64,000 nucleotides of DNA from assembly GCF_000003815.2 (NCBI RefSeq), contig NC_049994.1, positions 12,078,236-12,142,235 of the forward strand. Direction: 5' to 3'. The position numbers and the translations under genes are program-made. The notes under the pieces were generated by a model that searched no databases, had not been told where the DNA came from, and saw only the letters and a program-made list of their open reading frames with translations. Position 1 is the first letter of the stretch. Every line of letters starts with the position of its first letter. Shown piece by piece: positions 34,270 to 48,013 of this stretch. The DNA is from Branchiostoma floridae. Its lineage: Eukaryota > Chordata > Leptocardii > Amphioxiformes > Branchiostomatidae.

Positions 34270-35910
34270 GTTTTTTTTTTTCAATTTCTACTCTATAGGC
34301 GTAGGTTTGCAGTTTTATTCACACTTCACGCAATATAGTTCTGTATTGGTGTCATGAAAATTAATAGATATATATAGTGCTTGATTCATAACTCCAAAGA
34401 CAGGCATTGAACATAAATGAACTACTACCAATGAGTAACTTGCAATAAATTCACGAAACACATAAAAAATACACGGATTAGAAATAAAAATAATAACTAG
34501 CTAAACCAGACAGCAACTCAAATAAAATTTAGATAAAATAAATAACATGAAATAAGAACCCCTTGTCGCTGAAACAAAAAGGCTACATTAGAGGTAAACA
34601 TGCTTAATCATAGACCCGGTTGTCATATTTACGTATGAGTAGTGTATCACGTGATCAGGGGTCTCATAGTATATCAACGCCACCTAGCGCCTATCCCTGT
34701 TACTGCATGGTGAACTATGGTGGTTCTGATCGAAACGGGTCAAGTGATCACGTTTTAATTATAAACATCATCAGGCAATATGCTTCCACCCTGGTTAGAT
34801 AAAGAATAAACAAACAAACAATAGACTAAAGAAGTTGCAGATGAATCACAAATAGAAATATATATAGGATGATCAGTGGAGGAGATGTAGAAAGATGATT
34901 ATTCATATAATACAGACCTAGAGATCGATAACCAAACTCGAGCTCTTCAATACGTGCAAACATAGCTTACACGGGACCTTGGTACTAGCTACCTCTTCTA
35001 GATCAGTAAACTTTATCATAGATATCTCTTATTACAGCAGTAGTATGATTTACATTCATTCGTATAAAGCTGAGTAGTAGAATACTCGGTATATTACTAC
35101 ATTGTATATGACAGGTTCTTTCATAAGGCAGTCAAAGCACAATTGATCTTCATTGTAAAACAAACCAAGTGTAATCCACGCGCATACAAGATATATTCCG
35201 CCATGAGTGAGCTCATACTACACTGCACAGATTCCCTATTATCTCTCACAAACGATCATGTTAGACAGTGCTTCAGTGGACTTCACATCCCCAGAGATCC
35301 CTTTGTATATATGCTAGACAACATGGCTGCTAATGACAATACAACTTTAACAGATTTGCCTATATGATATGGGGAGGTGGATAAAAAACACGGCATATGA
35401 TAAGAAGGTCACAATTCAGCCCATACCCCCCACCCCACAACCTCTGCTCGGATAGTACCTAACTAAATCCTACGGGAGGAAAGAAGCCGCTATTTTGTAC
35501 GCATGCACTACTATGAATACTTTTTCACTTTGTATAGCGTCTTAATTTTGTAACCTGTACATTTGCCCCCTAAGTTATTCGTAATGACAATAGCAACATG
35601 CTAGTTGGGCAACCTTGGCTCTTCATGTTTCAACTAGACCGATAAATAAATAAATGTTGTACCTACTACAAGATAAAAGAAGAAATACATTTCTTCTTAG
35701 ATTGTTTTGAAACTTTTAGAGATAACAGAGATATGTCCTAAAGCGATATTAGATTTACCTTCTCTAGTATTAGTTTATAAGAACTGTTTGCACTATTGTT
35801 GCATTTTTTTATTGCAACATATATTTACAACACATTGTGGTGACACATTCAAGTCGTGACTTGTATTCATACCGCCACTATTGTTGCATAATTGACAGGA
35901 TGTCCTTGTC
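34270..35910. other. Intergenic, no gene seen
   Basis: AT-rich, without supported exons or recognisable repeats beyond short A/T runs. A 74-codon frame at 35143-35367 has no splice or family support. Confidence 0.4.
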
Positions 35911-35914
35911 AATA

Positions 35915-36088
35915 CAGTAGAAGCCAGTTAATTGCACAACGGATTAACGCACACTTCTGTTAACGGCACGGAATCTCCAAACCAAAACCCAGTGTGGTCC
36001 AGCTGGATAACTTCGCATTATTGCACCAGTCGGATAATTGCACGACATCCACTGGCAAATAGACCGTGCAATTATGCGGCTTCTACTG
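35915..36088. mobile_element. Tc1/mariner-Tigger-like MITE, TA target duplication
   Basis: Ends CAGTAGAAGCCAGTTAATTG and CAATTATGCGGCTTCTACTG are inverted repeats, flanked by TA on both sides (35913-35914, 36089-36090). The CAGT start and TA target are typical of pogo/Tigger elements. The interior repeats the subterminal motif GGATAA(T/C)T(G/T)C(A/G)C, with variants such as GGATTAACGCAC. 174 bp, non-coding. Confidence 0.85.
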
Positions 36089-36234
36089 TAGTCTTTTTAT
36101 CTAATAGATAATGAAGGCCTCTTGAGCTTGGTCCCATGTTTGGTGACGGTTTGTCAGCAGATTCAGAGTGCTACGGCGATATATATTTCTTCAGCTGCAG
36201 AAAGCTACTAATGATCACTAACTGATGACATTGC

Positions 36235-36646
36235 GGCCCAATTTACACACGCGTTTTTAGTCGACTCATCCTTCTGTTTACATACGGGACTTAGAACGCC
36301 CGTTGCGACAACTGCCAGTTCGGCTTCCTTCTTCCGCGCCGACTCAAGTGGGTTTAAATCTGTCATCTTCTAGTTATTTATAAGCCACCGAGTCTCTACA
36401 GTAGTTTACCATGGCTTTCGACATGGACTTACACCCACGAAAAGTATGATGTAAAAGACACCAAACTACACAAGACATAAAGATAATCATCGTACGTTGG
36501 CATTATTAGTGTATATTTTTGTGGAAATTTCTATTTTTCGTTTCCACAAACTGTGGAACTGTGACGTCAGCCTTTAACACAGGTTGAGTCGAATTGGATT
36601 CAACTAGGTCCAAGTCGACTCCGAAAACGCGTGTGTAAATCGGACC
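36235..36646. mobile_element. MITE family G, about 410 bp
   Basis: The left end GGCCCAATTTACACACGCG is followed by GTCGACT. The right end is AGTCGACTCCGAAAACGCG, then TGTGTAAATCGGACC. These form about 32-bp inverted repeats with a few mismatches. The interior is non-coding and contains one TGACGTCA (36562). Confidence 0.8.
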
Positions 36647-36649
36647 TAT

Positions 36650-39600
36650 ATTATTTATAGAAAAAGAAGATTAAAATACCATTCTTTAGAAGACTTTCAG
36701 GGACATATTCTGCAATATCAAATGTGTGCTAACCAAGTCTCTGTTTTACTAGAATTCCGAATTTAGTTTCCTCAACTACGTATACTGTTTCTAGCCTTTA
36801 TTTCTACATGTGTGCAATGATAAGATGTAGGTTTTAAATCTTGTTCATTCCAAACCGGAAACATTGCGGAGGATGCAATCTCGGGGATTCAAGTCTGTCG
36901 ACTCGAAGGATTTGGGGCACGCTAAATCTCGAGATGCTAACTTTTAAATTTCATACATAGATATAAATCTTTGTCACACAGGAATGCAGCGTCCTTGGGT
37001 AATTCACGTCACACGGCTTTCCTGTCTCCTATCTGGGTATAAAGGTTGGATGGAGAGGTAAAAAGGTGCGCGTAGTAGAAGGAGAGAGATACCATACCCA
37101 AGACACAGTGCATTTACAACGTTAACCAACTCACCGCGTGACATCCAAAAATGATTTGCGTCTTTTAGCATTGCTGCAGTAGATTAACAACCAACTTCTT
37201 GCTTGCACTGAGATAGATATGAAATAATGTTGTCGTGAGTGTATGAAATGATTGCTACATGCAGTGTTCCGTATAGGTGGAAGTATGTGATTTAGAGCGC
37301 ATTGTTCTCACTGTAACTGATACATGTAGGTATGATCTTGGCAAATGAATTGCTGATATATAAAGAAATGATTTAAAGGAACAATGTATTCAGACATTTA
37401 GTTCACTTATTGTAGGGTACAAAGTAAGAAATGTTGCTGCAGTCCACCTTGATTTCTCAATGGCATCATTACAACAATGAGACTGTATTATTGTTGTTGT
37501 ACTGATGCCAACGGTTAACCACATATTGTCATAGAAAAGGAAATGAAGTTCTTATACTTGAATGTAAGTTCATCTGTGACGGTAGTCAACAACATTATGT
37601 TACGATTCTAATCTTTATATACGTACACAATATAAAGCGCCTACCAACAAGCTTCCGATCAGTCCTCTGATCCATATCACGTTGAAATGACCCAAAGACT
37701 ATGTCACACATCCAGACCGGACGTGTGACGTCAGCAACGGGTCAAAGGTGCTTGGAAGTCGGTATCGGTCCCCGTCTTGGTTGAGAGAAGCTCTTGTTAT
37801 GGAAGATGTGTCCGATACGAGAAAAGTTCAATTAACATTTCCTGTGACCCAAATCTGGTAACCGTAAGTTACAGGTACATCCATGAAAATGCAAACAGTA
37901 TCTTTATAGGCCAGGAGCTTATCTGAACTTTCAAGCCACTCACAATGTGTCTTTTACAGCTGCCAGAGTGGAGTGTGATAGAGACGCCAGTTTGAAATCA
38001 GTGCGTTCGTGGAAGGATCTTATAGACTTATGTCAACCAGACAGAGGAACTCTGATTTTTTGTGCGTAATTTTGTGTGCGGCTGCCTTTCTTGACTTGTT
38101 GAGTTGACTCTTGAGTTTCGTTGCATTTGACTTGTGAGAGATCAGTGCATGCCACAAATTCAGTATCATATGGTGGCCACTAAGGATTAACCCAAGCACC
38201 TGTAAGAAAGAAATCAAGATGTAAGATATAAGAATTCGAACCCATTTTTATTTGCCTAATCTCACCAGCAAATAAGGGTCATTGAGAAACAGTCAAATGT
38301 TTTGGGTTACTCTGACTGGATTGTGATGACAGAAATGTCTATTCAAATTTGTCTGCAAAATCATCCTTACACATGAGCTATTTAGTCTCATACAATAACA
38401 GGAAATGGACCAGCGAATATCGTCATGACCTGGCGTCGTGTGCTGTCACTCTCTTATCTCCTCCATAAACAGAAAACAGATCTAGGAGACGCCCTAATTA
38501 ACATCGATGTCATCTTAATGAGACTGAAATACACTCAGGAGAAACGTGAACATAATTAGGATGTCAATCAAACAAGTAGGCACTTCCACCTTAATCACCA
38601 AACATCCGCTCGGGGGAACTCTAATTGGCTGACATTTTACGAAAAATCATTTTGTTGTTTTGCATTGTTGACGTTAACTGTATGATTAAAACGGATGGAC
38701 AGATTCAATATATTGATGTAAAGGAAACGTACTCAATCTGCAGGCCGATTTGAGCTTTCATGAATAAATAAAGGTTCAAACAAACTACAGATCTAAAATA
38801 GGGGCACATTGAGGTATATATTATACCACAAACATGTAACGTTACACTGGTGAGCTGGATTAAGCGAAAAACCTCTCCCACACGGCAAACATCTAACATT
38901 TTTGTTACAAAATAGATCAGAATTCACAAATAACACAAAGCATAACATTTCCTGCCACCAACACTCCGCAGGAGAAACGTACCAAACAGTACATCATCAA
39001 AAGCCTCCTCTCTACAGAAATATTAGCAATTTCCCCATCCTGTACGTATTCAATAAATTTGATTAATATTTTCTGGCAAGACAAACTAGAAAAACCGACG
39101 TCATCATTATACAAACAATAATAGGCCATTCAAATCATACTGTACAAGATAACGGGTTGTGTGAGGTAGCTGTCAAAAATGGTTGAAAAGCTGTCTGATG
39201 AATGTTGAAATGTCCATTATCGCAAATCCATTCACGCTTCTGAGGGATCTATAGAAGATTGATGTTCTCTCGAAAACCATGTGTGCAAGTACAATAATCA
39301 ACAAGGAATACCAAGGGAGTCTTTCTAATTTACACCTAAAAGAGGCTTTTGGTATAATGTTTGGATAAATGAATCCTTTGACGGATAGATTTGTTGATTC
39401 ACAGTATGCAATTACCAAATCCCACAGTTGGCAAGAGTGGGAGAACAATACACGGTAGTTTATCTTACTTTGTAGTTTAGATATGTAATTTTGTCCAAGA
39501 GAAAACATAGTAACAGACTTGTTTGGGATGAAGGTGATCTTTTGCATACCGGTAATGATGAAACAGTTTAAAATGAGAGAGAAACTGCAGTATCTCAAGC

Positions 39601-39810
39601 CCCAACCACACTGTTCTCAAGAGTTTGATAGCCATTACACGTGTACTTCTGCCATATCATAGGCATGGGCGCATGGCCGTCGCAGTTTCTTTCATGGCTT
39701 ATTTTCAGTTGGTTGTATGGCAGTCATTTTACGGAATGGCGCTTGGTGTATGGTGTTTCTGAAAAATACGCATTAAAGCAAATCTTGCAGGTGATTCGAT
39801 TTGGTTTTCA
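36650..39810. other. Intergenic, no convincing gene; weak exon-like frame at 38023-38205 (minus)
   Basis: On the minus strand, TTTCTTTCTTACAG at about 38206-38219 would be a good acceptor. It opens into a 60-codon frame (start 'VLGLILSGHHMILNLWHAL', then Lys/Ser-rich) that ends in TAA. A further 141-codon minus frame at 39173-39598 has hydrophobic stretches. Neither has a recognisable family, a matching upstream exon or GC-rich codon use, so I do not call genes. Confidence 0.35.
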
Positions 39811-39812
39811 TC

Positions 39813-39975
39813 GCTTCACTCAGGTGTAAATGAGTACCTAGCTTCGGTTAGGGCCGTCCCTCGGATAAGACATTAAATGGAGGTCCGACCGTGTTTGAGG
39901 ACACCTCAAGCACGTTAAAGAACCCGCCACATGTACACTTATCTAAAAGAGTGGGGTTCTTCCCGGTGTGATTGG
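39813..39975 (+). mobile_element. tRNA-derived SINE family S1, body without head
   Basis: CAGGTGTAAATGAGTACCTAG, GGATAAGACATTAAATGGAG and CGTTAAAGAACCCGCCACAT match the S1 copies at 4500-4600 and 22250-22400. The tRNA-like head is absent. Confidence 0.65.
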
Positions 39976-40228
39976 ATCAAACCTTACAGTCTAGTTTCCG
40001 GATTGACATCATAAAATAGTGATAGTCATCTGTTATGTCATGCCAATGTAATAGAACTAAATGAATAAATACATCCTTTTATACATTGTGTCATAATATA
40101 GACTGATATCGTTGAAACGAGTATTAATATAACTTTATTGTAGCGTGGGGGATCAGAACAAAATATACGAATATGTATCTTTTAAGACGTACTTTTTGGT
40201 GTTTGTGCGTTTCCAAAGCTGACTCAGA

Positions 40229-40383
40229 CTGTGCAAACATAACGGTTCAACTGTTGTCTACGTCAGGCGACCTATTTCCATTGAGTGTTACGGCCTGTTG
40301 TACAAACATTCAAAAATAACGGTGCAACTGTCTACGTTAGGCGGCCTGTTTCCGCTGAGTGTTACGACCTGCGGTTTAGTTGA
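40229..40383 (+). repeat. Diverged tandem duplication, unit of about 70-83 bp
   Basis: Two units share CAAACAT...ATAACGGT(T/G)CAACTGT, GTCTACGT(C/T)AGGCG(A/G)CCT and TGAGTGTTACG(G/A)CCTG. No gene is involved. Confidence 0.75.
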
Positions 40384-40384
40384 C

Positions 40385-42680
40385 AGGTAGAAGACAGTAC
40401 ATACAGACGTCAGTGGTGCCTAATCTGACGTGGGATCCTGACGTGTTCGTCATGTCTGAGGAGGATCTACTCCCATAAGCTGATTGTCAGTCTTTGTTGG
40501 GAACTCGTGAGGTGTGGGAGGCTGATGTCATCAATCACGGAAATGTAGCTGACGTCATAGTTTTTGTGGGGGTTTGTTGGCAGTTACACTCGCATTTGTC
40601 TCGTCTCAAAAATGCAAATTAGAATTTTTAGACAATCTGACGAAAGGTCTGCTATTTAGTAAGATATCAAGAAAGCAAAAGTAAGACATTGTTTGACGGA
40701 GTGTAAGTAATGTGAATGTTTTGACTTTATATATAATGGCAACTTCGAGTGTAAAATGCATGTTGAATGTTCACCGGTTGTATGGTAGATTGCACCCGAC
40801 ACCAGCACTCACCTGGGTTGACCACTGTATTGTGTCGCTGCAATTTAAATATTAAATGAATAAAAATTAGAATGATAGTGTCGCTGACGAAAGATGATGG
40901 ATGCTCTCTAAAACATCTGAACGTTTCCAAAATCATATCCCGTTGCTTGAGTAAATGCTATTTTGTATATCTTATTACTTGGATGTCTAACCTTCGATGA
41001 AAATAAATATGTGACATACCAACGAGTGCAAAAGGAATAAACCTTTCTATGATAAACGCGGAACCAGCCAAATTATTTGACTTTTCACAAATCTCTACTC
41101 GTCTATAAACTTTCCACTCCAAGAAAAATCGAGTGGTTCTCTAAACATAAATTCATGAATTATTCCCGCTATTTCGTGGAGTTTCAAAACCACAATGTTC
41201 CAATCTACACTTCGCCTCAGACAGTCTGTACTTGGAGGTCAATATTAGACCTACGACTTCGCTTTTATTGTATGTCGATAAAGATGATCAAAAAATTATC
41301 ACTTGTACAGTAGAAACCTTACGACCTATCTTTGTACCATGATGTGAGAGACCTGGCTTTAATTGGTCAACATGAGTTAACGCTTTGGGGAAGGGCTCCC
41401 TGGTGAGTTGAATACGCACGCGCGGAGGCGACAGATCTCTTCAAATAAGCTCCAAACAGCGGGAGGAACAAGTGGCTACACGGAGGCAGTTCTGGAGAAG
41501 CCGTTTGTACAAGTCAAGAAAGGCAGCCGGGTTGCTGGATAAGGTCTAGCTTTCACCTTTCATTGTCTACGACCAGCCACGACAGCCCGCTGAGGCGTTG
41601 GAGAAGAACAGTTGGTGGTATGTAATCATGGTAGTTTGTTGCGTGATCGTTGTCTTTTGGTCCTTGAGTTTTATAGTCCCCTGCAATGAGAAAGTCCACT
41701 GCGCGTTTGTCGTTAATAGTGATCGCTCGAAATACACGCATGTATATATAAAAATGATTCGTGTTCTCAATCTTAATGGTAGACATGAATTAAACGGCGA
41801 GTAAGCCCATTTAAGAAGATTTGTGCGGCTAGTGACAAAACTGAAGTCGCCAAGAAAAAATACATCCAACCAGATTATATATTGACTATGACATGTGTAA
41901 TCGTCTGTACGCCAGCTGTAGCGATGATTTGATAGATTTCTGAGACAACAAGACAGTATCTCTATCCTTAACGCAAAAGTATGTATATATAGCTGATCCA
42001 ATGAAAAGCACATCATCTACCACAAACTAAAATGTCACGTTTTCGTACCGTATGGTGTAAAGATGATGAACTGCGCAACGTAATTCATGATTAAAATATT
42101 ATCAGAATGACCACTCGTGATCATTCTATATATGAAGAATCTTCTATTTTCAAATTTGAAACAAAATACAAGAACATCGTGTAAGTGTATATGGCAAACT
42201 TCTATGATTTCAATGTGGATCTTTTTCTCAAAATGGTTTCCAACAGTCTGAAAGTACATTAAATGCGAAGCTGTTCCATGTGCGTAGATCATAGTACATG
42301 AACACAAACATAAAAAGGGTTCTTTTTTTGGCGCTTGTAAATGACTTTGAGAAAGGTGACGCTTCAATATTGCCAGGTAAGTCAGTAGCTTGCAGTGCAC
42401 AGTGAGATGTCGTTAAGAAGGGCGGCTCTGGACATGCAAAGGTTAGAAGATGTCAAGGCCCTCGTGTAGTGATTTATCAAGACATGGCCCAGGCGATGTC
42501 CCTGTTGTGAATGGATCAAGACTTTTACCCTTCAGAACGAGACAGGTCAGACTTTTGCTGCAGAATGATTGCCATGTCACTCCAGTGTACGAAGAGAATG
42601 CGATGTAGATTATTATCATGATTGTTGAACACTCGCCCTGACAAGGGCTACCAGGCAAGGTTTTGAATGAAATGTTTTGA
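40385..42680. other. Intergenic, no gene supported
   Basis: A plus frame at about 41400-41543 ('KQREEQVATRRQFWR' then 'KSRKAAG') and a hydrophobic frame at 41598-41804 look protein-like. The first lacks a start and splice sites, and the second starts at TTG with a stop shortly upstream. Minus frames of 120-149 codons here are AT-rich and unrecognised. The 21-mer at 41509-41529 is repeated inverted at 38079-38099. Confidence 0.35.
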
Positions 42681-42689
42681 GTGTATGCG

Positions 42690-43070
42690 TTTTGGTGTGT
42701 AAAGTGGTGTCCTTCTACGTTTCCATAGCCCTTGGCCTACGCAGTTGTACAAGCATAGGACCATTCTACAAGATGTAGCGTGTTCAAAAACCAAAATCTC
42801 TTTCATATCTGAGTACTATTGCTAAGCAGATAAAACAGTATGTACCAGTTTGAAGTAGTTTCTATGGACCGACAAAGGCTTGAACCCAACCCCCAAGTAA
42901 GCACTTTACCCTCTATGCTTTTTGAGCCACTAACTAATAATTGCTGAGTGCTAAGCAGATAAAGCGGTATTTTAAGTAGTTGATATGGACCGACCAAGGC
43001 TTGAACCCAAACGCCACGCAAGCACTCTACCCTGTAGGCTTTTTGAGCCACCGCTTGATGAACAATAATG
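42690..43070 (-). mobile_element. SINE family T, one long copy plus a tandem half copy
   Basis: Two successive stretches (about 42808-42928 and 42940-43055) share GCTAAGCAGATAAA(A/G)C(A/G)GTAT, ATGGACCGACCAAGGCTTGA-type sequence and GGCTTTTTGAGCCAC. On the minus strand, the GGTAGAGTGCTTGCGTGG A-box-like and GGGTTCAAGCC B-box sequences mark the tRNA-like head. The unit at 42690-42800 is the family T body (TCCATAGCCCTTGGCC). Confidence 0.65.
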
Positions 43071-43766
43071 GACTCTGCACATACGCAACCATGTGTTCTT
43101 ATGTTGTGCAAGAGTGCGATTGTTGAGTGCTAAGCCATCAGCTCTGGTCATTAAAACGTACCCTGTTATTGATGTATGAATAAGCACGACAATGGCGACA
43201 GTCTCTTTCATCGTGTAAGAGCTAATCTGTGTAAAAGTCGTATCCAGGACCGTGGAAACAAACGATCAAGAGAGATCCTTGTCAAACGACAGCACACGGG
43301 ATAGCAATTTTCTCATATTAAAGGCATCTCGTGTCTTTAATATACAAATTGCGTTTTTAGTCATCAAAAACATTGGAGTGGGAGGAGTGTTTCAACTCCA
43401 CTCTTATTACATGTGAAGTATTGGAGCCCATAATTTTCCAAAGCATGGAAAGATCAAAAACAGTATCATCTGCTCCGACAGGGCTTCCTGTTTTTACCTT
43501 TGCTGAGAAAGAGATGAATTCAGAGCTGTTTGTGTGCGTATGTTTGTGGGGTGTCTTTCTGACTGTGAAGAAGTTTGGTAATTGGTAAGTGGATAGGTGG
43601 ATGCAAAAACGACGTTCAAGTTGTCCTGGTGGCTCTTTTGGTACTGCAGCAGACCTCCAGGTTTTTATATCTCGCGCAGTCCTGGACATGATCTTGATCT
43701 CTTTATTCGTTGGAAGGAGCATATGAAAAAAAAATGCAATTCAAAATGATGTACCTGTATTGCTAC

Positions 43767-43997
43767 TACCCCTGTCACATTATGTACGATCTTCGGGCGT
43801 ATCGATGGAAGATCAGCCATATTTAAGATCGACAGAGGGTTGTGCGTATTTTTACCTGAAAACCGTCCCTGTCACATATAAGCCATACTTTGTACCCTGT
43901 ACAATTGTTGTGCAATAAAGTTATTATTATAAGCGAGGCTCGTGCGATTGCCGCAGACTCGTCGTCCGATCGATTTTCGCCAAATATGACAGGGGTA
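43767..43997. mobile_element. MITE family B, copy 3
   Basis: Bounded by TACCCCTGTCACAT and ATGACAGGGGTA. The interior is near-identical in order to 20035-20261, including GATCTTCGGGCGTATCGATG and GTACAATTGTTGTGCAATAA. No clear TSD beyond C/A differences. Confidence 0.85.
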
Positions 43998-43999
43998 CA

Positions 44000-46900
44000 T
44001 ATACTTGATCAAATGAAACTTGAAATTTTGGTTTTAAAATGGATGAAAAAGAAAAAGGAATGCTTCAGCCGGCCGCGCGTGTCAGAAAATAGAATGTTAT
44101 GTAACTGTGGGATAGACGTCATCAATGAAGATACCTATGAAAGACAAATCGAGTAGGACTTTCATTGACTATTTAAACCAGATAAAGATAGGAACAAGCG
44201 CTCTTAATTGCTACGTAACTCACCATAACATTCACCAGTCCCATGTATCAAGGACTTTTCTTTCTGGCAAATTGCCGAGCACACTGATCCATGAGACAAG
44301 TGATTGAAAAAGACTTTAATAATGACGAACGACGCAAGCATTGTCAGCAATTATCTTAAAGATGAAGATTATCTGCCTACCGAATGCCCTTTTATGGGAC
44401 CATTTTGTCTCTCTGACGACAAGATAAGTCGACGTCATCACATGATCCGGAAAGATAGGATTTAGAAGCCTATTGCAATTCTCTATATATAAGATAGAAT
44501 ATCTGCATAATCCCTGTCACTCTTGTCACATCACCAACTCGTTTAAAAAAGGAAACAGGAGTTTACAAGGCTTAAATTTAGATATATTAGATATACTATC
44601 TCCGAACTCATAAATTTATCCATATTCGTATATTTGAAATGTTATCCCTAGTACGTTACTTTCTAATTTTCACCTTAACTGGCTTTCACGAGAAAAAAAC
44701 AACAAATGACTTACAAATGTGCGTACGTTCAATTTTGAGGGTTCAGAATCGAAGGCGAAGGAAAATTCGCCACATATACGCTAAGTGCATATTTGTTGAA
44801 AACAATGGCAGTCGTTTGGGAATCGTGATTTGTACCTATGATTTGTCTTTGTCTTTCCACTACTTTGTCCTCCTTTTAACGCTTCTTGAAGAGCAGACTT
44901 CAAAGCCCCTGCAGAGCTCAAAAATCTCCCTATAACGGACAGGAGTCGGCAGTGTGAGCGCCAGGGCCAACAATGGCACATCACTAATCTACCATTGGCG
45001 GTCCCAGGGAGCAAAGGGTTCTACCTTTATTCGTTGGTATTCGTTTGATCTTGTCTACAAATGCAAAGCCTATTCCTACCACTCAGTCTACAACAACATC
45101 CAACTAAAACCTTCGGGCTATCATGATGTGAACCCATGCCAAATAACTGTCTGAACTACTATGGAAAGTCTTTCATAGTATTATGTACTTTATGGTGATA
45201 CCTCGCTGCCACTGTGTCTTATATAGTGCCATTCAAAGGTCATTGTTAATGCAAAGGTTTTGCCGATGTTCTTAGCTCAGCTATTCGAAGGAGACCTGGG
45301 TAAAGACACTCCAAACGATGATCATTCATTTCACAACGAACATAGATATGTCAACAAGGCTTTTAGCATGACCTGCTTCACCTTGTGAACGGAAAACGCA
45401 TTGATGAAGTAGCGTGTAAGAGGGGAGATGATGGATTGTAGATCACTTCAAAGATCTCAATGTGATTCTTACAACAAGATGGTTAAATACAGCATTAAAG
45501 GGGTTTGGATTAGAGTATAATGGAAACTATTCGTACATTTCAAAGAACATAATTTCCGATTGCTTTCTTTAAAAGGATAGTTAAATGGTAATTGCTGTGT
45601 CTGCTGCCATTTTGGTGTCCCTATTTGCATTTCAATGAATCAAAGCTAAAATGTTTGGGGGATTCAAAAACCTTCTCAAATAAATTCTGTGAAATAAAAG
45701 AAAGAATACTTAAAAACGATGCTGGGAATGTTTGAACCAAGTCGGCATAACTCCTTCATCCTTGAGACATTTATTGCATTTCTTAAGGATTAAAGTTGAG
45801 ACTTTTGACGTTTGACATTCTTTCGTGCGATACACAGCTTTGATTATAACGATATCAGATGATACCTAGTCTTTCATGAATATAGCTTTCCCTTTAGTGA
45901 TGATCTATCATTGCTAGGAAGATGTGTTGTTAATGTTATCGAATCACAGTTTTCATACGTGTGACGTCATCAAACTAACACTATAAAAACCTCTCACCAT
46001 TGAACAGACGCATTTATTTATCATTAAGAGATGAAGTTCTATATCTAGAATGTATACTCTAAATGCCAAATACTGACAACAACCTCTTGGATCCTAAATG
46101 TACTGAATTATACCACAGTCACAGTGAGAAAGTACTGTGTCCAAACATACTATTAGGCCGGAAATATATCTATTACAGGAACATTGGTCAGGGTAGTAGT
46201 TTCCCTTGTGTAGTTGATAACAGTCAAACACCTTTTCAGTTAGTAATTTCCCGTTTTCGTCATTGTCCTTGTTAGCTGTCAAGGGCGTGTTAGTTCTTCA
46301 CACTCTGTATACTTGCGATTTACACTTAATACGTCATACCAATACTGTTCATTTATTATTGGTGAAAGGGCTTCATAGGGACATAGTGACTTGTATCTAA
46401 CTTCTTGCAATGCTCGTGTGTTTTGAACTTCGAGTGAAGTCTGATTATAGTCTTTCGGGTGTATAATGGTCCAGGAAGAATGAATATTTTCCACTGCCTA
46501 TTTTTAAAGCTTGATCAAATGTATATTTTTCCGGTTTTGCGTGAAGTAAAGATTATGGTCTTATAGCACCGGCAGAAGGCTTGTTTTATAAGTTTCCTAA
46601 GAATTAAATGATAAACGTAAACACGAAATAGTTTGTGTTATTTATCTAATAAGACTGCTGTCTTAAATATGTCACAATGGAATTGGATATTGATAGAGAG
46701 TGTCTCTTTGCGAAACAAGATTGCACATTAATTAGAGCTATTGTCTCAGCACAATTTGTATCATGCGAACTATCGGGCTGGAATTCCTATTGTTAAAAGC
46801 AAACCTGTTTTCGATTTTACTTTTGTACACTGGTAAAAAAATTGGCAAAATGTACCGCTGCGTTATCAGTGCTTTGTTGGACTCGTAACTGATTCCTCGT

Positions 46901-47980
46901 GGGTCAGTCTAGGCTAGTAGCGTGTCACAGTGTAGTGTTTCCACTGCCCACTGATAGAAGATACCCTGAGCTTAGTCTGAAAACACAAGAAAATATCTCT
47001 GGTTGGGCGTCTTGTACGTCTGCCAGATACTTGGCATGCGCGAGTTCATTTGTGTGACCTTAAGGACCCTTATGCGGATTGTTGTTACGATGATAAGTGA
47101 TAAATGCGATGTCAGGGATGACTAGAACACGTAGAGCTTAAGGAAAAAGCTTAAAATATCGATTATCTTCCCATGTATGAAAGATAATACATTGGTTGAA
47201 GGACCTTTGGTTGCCAGCTCGAGAATCGTTGATCTGACTTTGTTGAAACGGCGCCTAAAGTTGACTCTGCTCGGGAAGACAAGGCGCCAGACATTGCCAT
47301 TTGATCTCTCGTACTTTGTGCGAGTAGTGTACAGGAAATAATGCTGACGTCACATCCTTTACCTAGGCGACATGTTAACAGAAAAACGCAATTTAAAGTC
47401 ACCTTTAATGGCCTATTACCTATTGGCGTGGGATTTTATTTTACTATTTATGGTGTAGCTGTCCTGGCCGCAGACGTGTTTTTAAGTTGAAGCATGCCGC
47501 CTTCTATTGTACGGATGTTCTGCCCATTGGGAATGTTTCTGTTATTCGAATGTTTCTGTTAGAGCGGATTTGAAGAATTGACAATTCTTTTGCTTATGTA
47601 TTTTTGTTTTCACTTTTTTAGATGCCGCTAGCTTATCAGACATTGTAGAAACTATTTCGAAAGACGTTAATCTTTTTATACTTTTATGTACTCACGAATT
47701 TTACTTTCCACATGTAGCATTTTTTCTCTGATAACGAATGTAGTTTATTGGTTACATTCTTTTGCAGTTCCGGCTCTTGGTACGTCTTCTATTCTTAGAA
47801 AAATAATATCCGGTCTAACAAAAGCGTTTTATGAAAATCGATTTAACCAAAAGTAAAATGAAATGGGAATTAATTATAGCACCACAATATCTGGTAATGA
47901 AAATCAATGATAAACTTAAGAAATTTATGTATGTACCTCATCAACACGTCAACATCAAAAGATTTTCACAAATCCTTACA
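44000..47980. other. Intergenic, no gene seen
   Basis: Nearly 4 kb of AT-rich sequence with no exon carrying splice support, no recognised repeat and no tRNA. TGACGTCA is present at 45962 and 47345. Frames of 60-98 codons exist but look random. Confidence 0.4.
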
Positions 47981-48013
47981 CGGTGGTTTTTCTCCTGAAG
48001 GATGATAAATCTG

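Noticed and set aside
39173-39598. 141-codon minus-strand frame with membrane-like segments
   Set aside because: The codons are AT-rich, no known receptor signature could be fixed, and no partner exons with matching phase were found. It was considered as a gustatory-receptor-like piece but lacks the TYxxxxxQF ending.
41598-41804. Frame with a strong hydrophobic segment resembling a type II membrane protein start
   Set aside because: It opens at TTG, has a stop just upstream and no ATG before the membrane stretch, and shows no downstream exon.
43357-43722. 121-codon minus frame and its plus counterpart
   Set aside because: Both strands are open over the same bases, without codon bias, splice sites or a recognised family.
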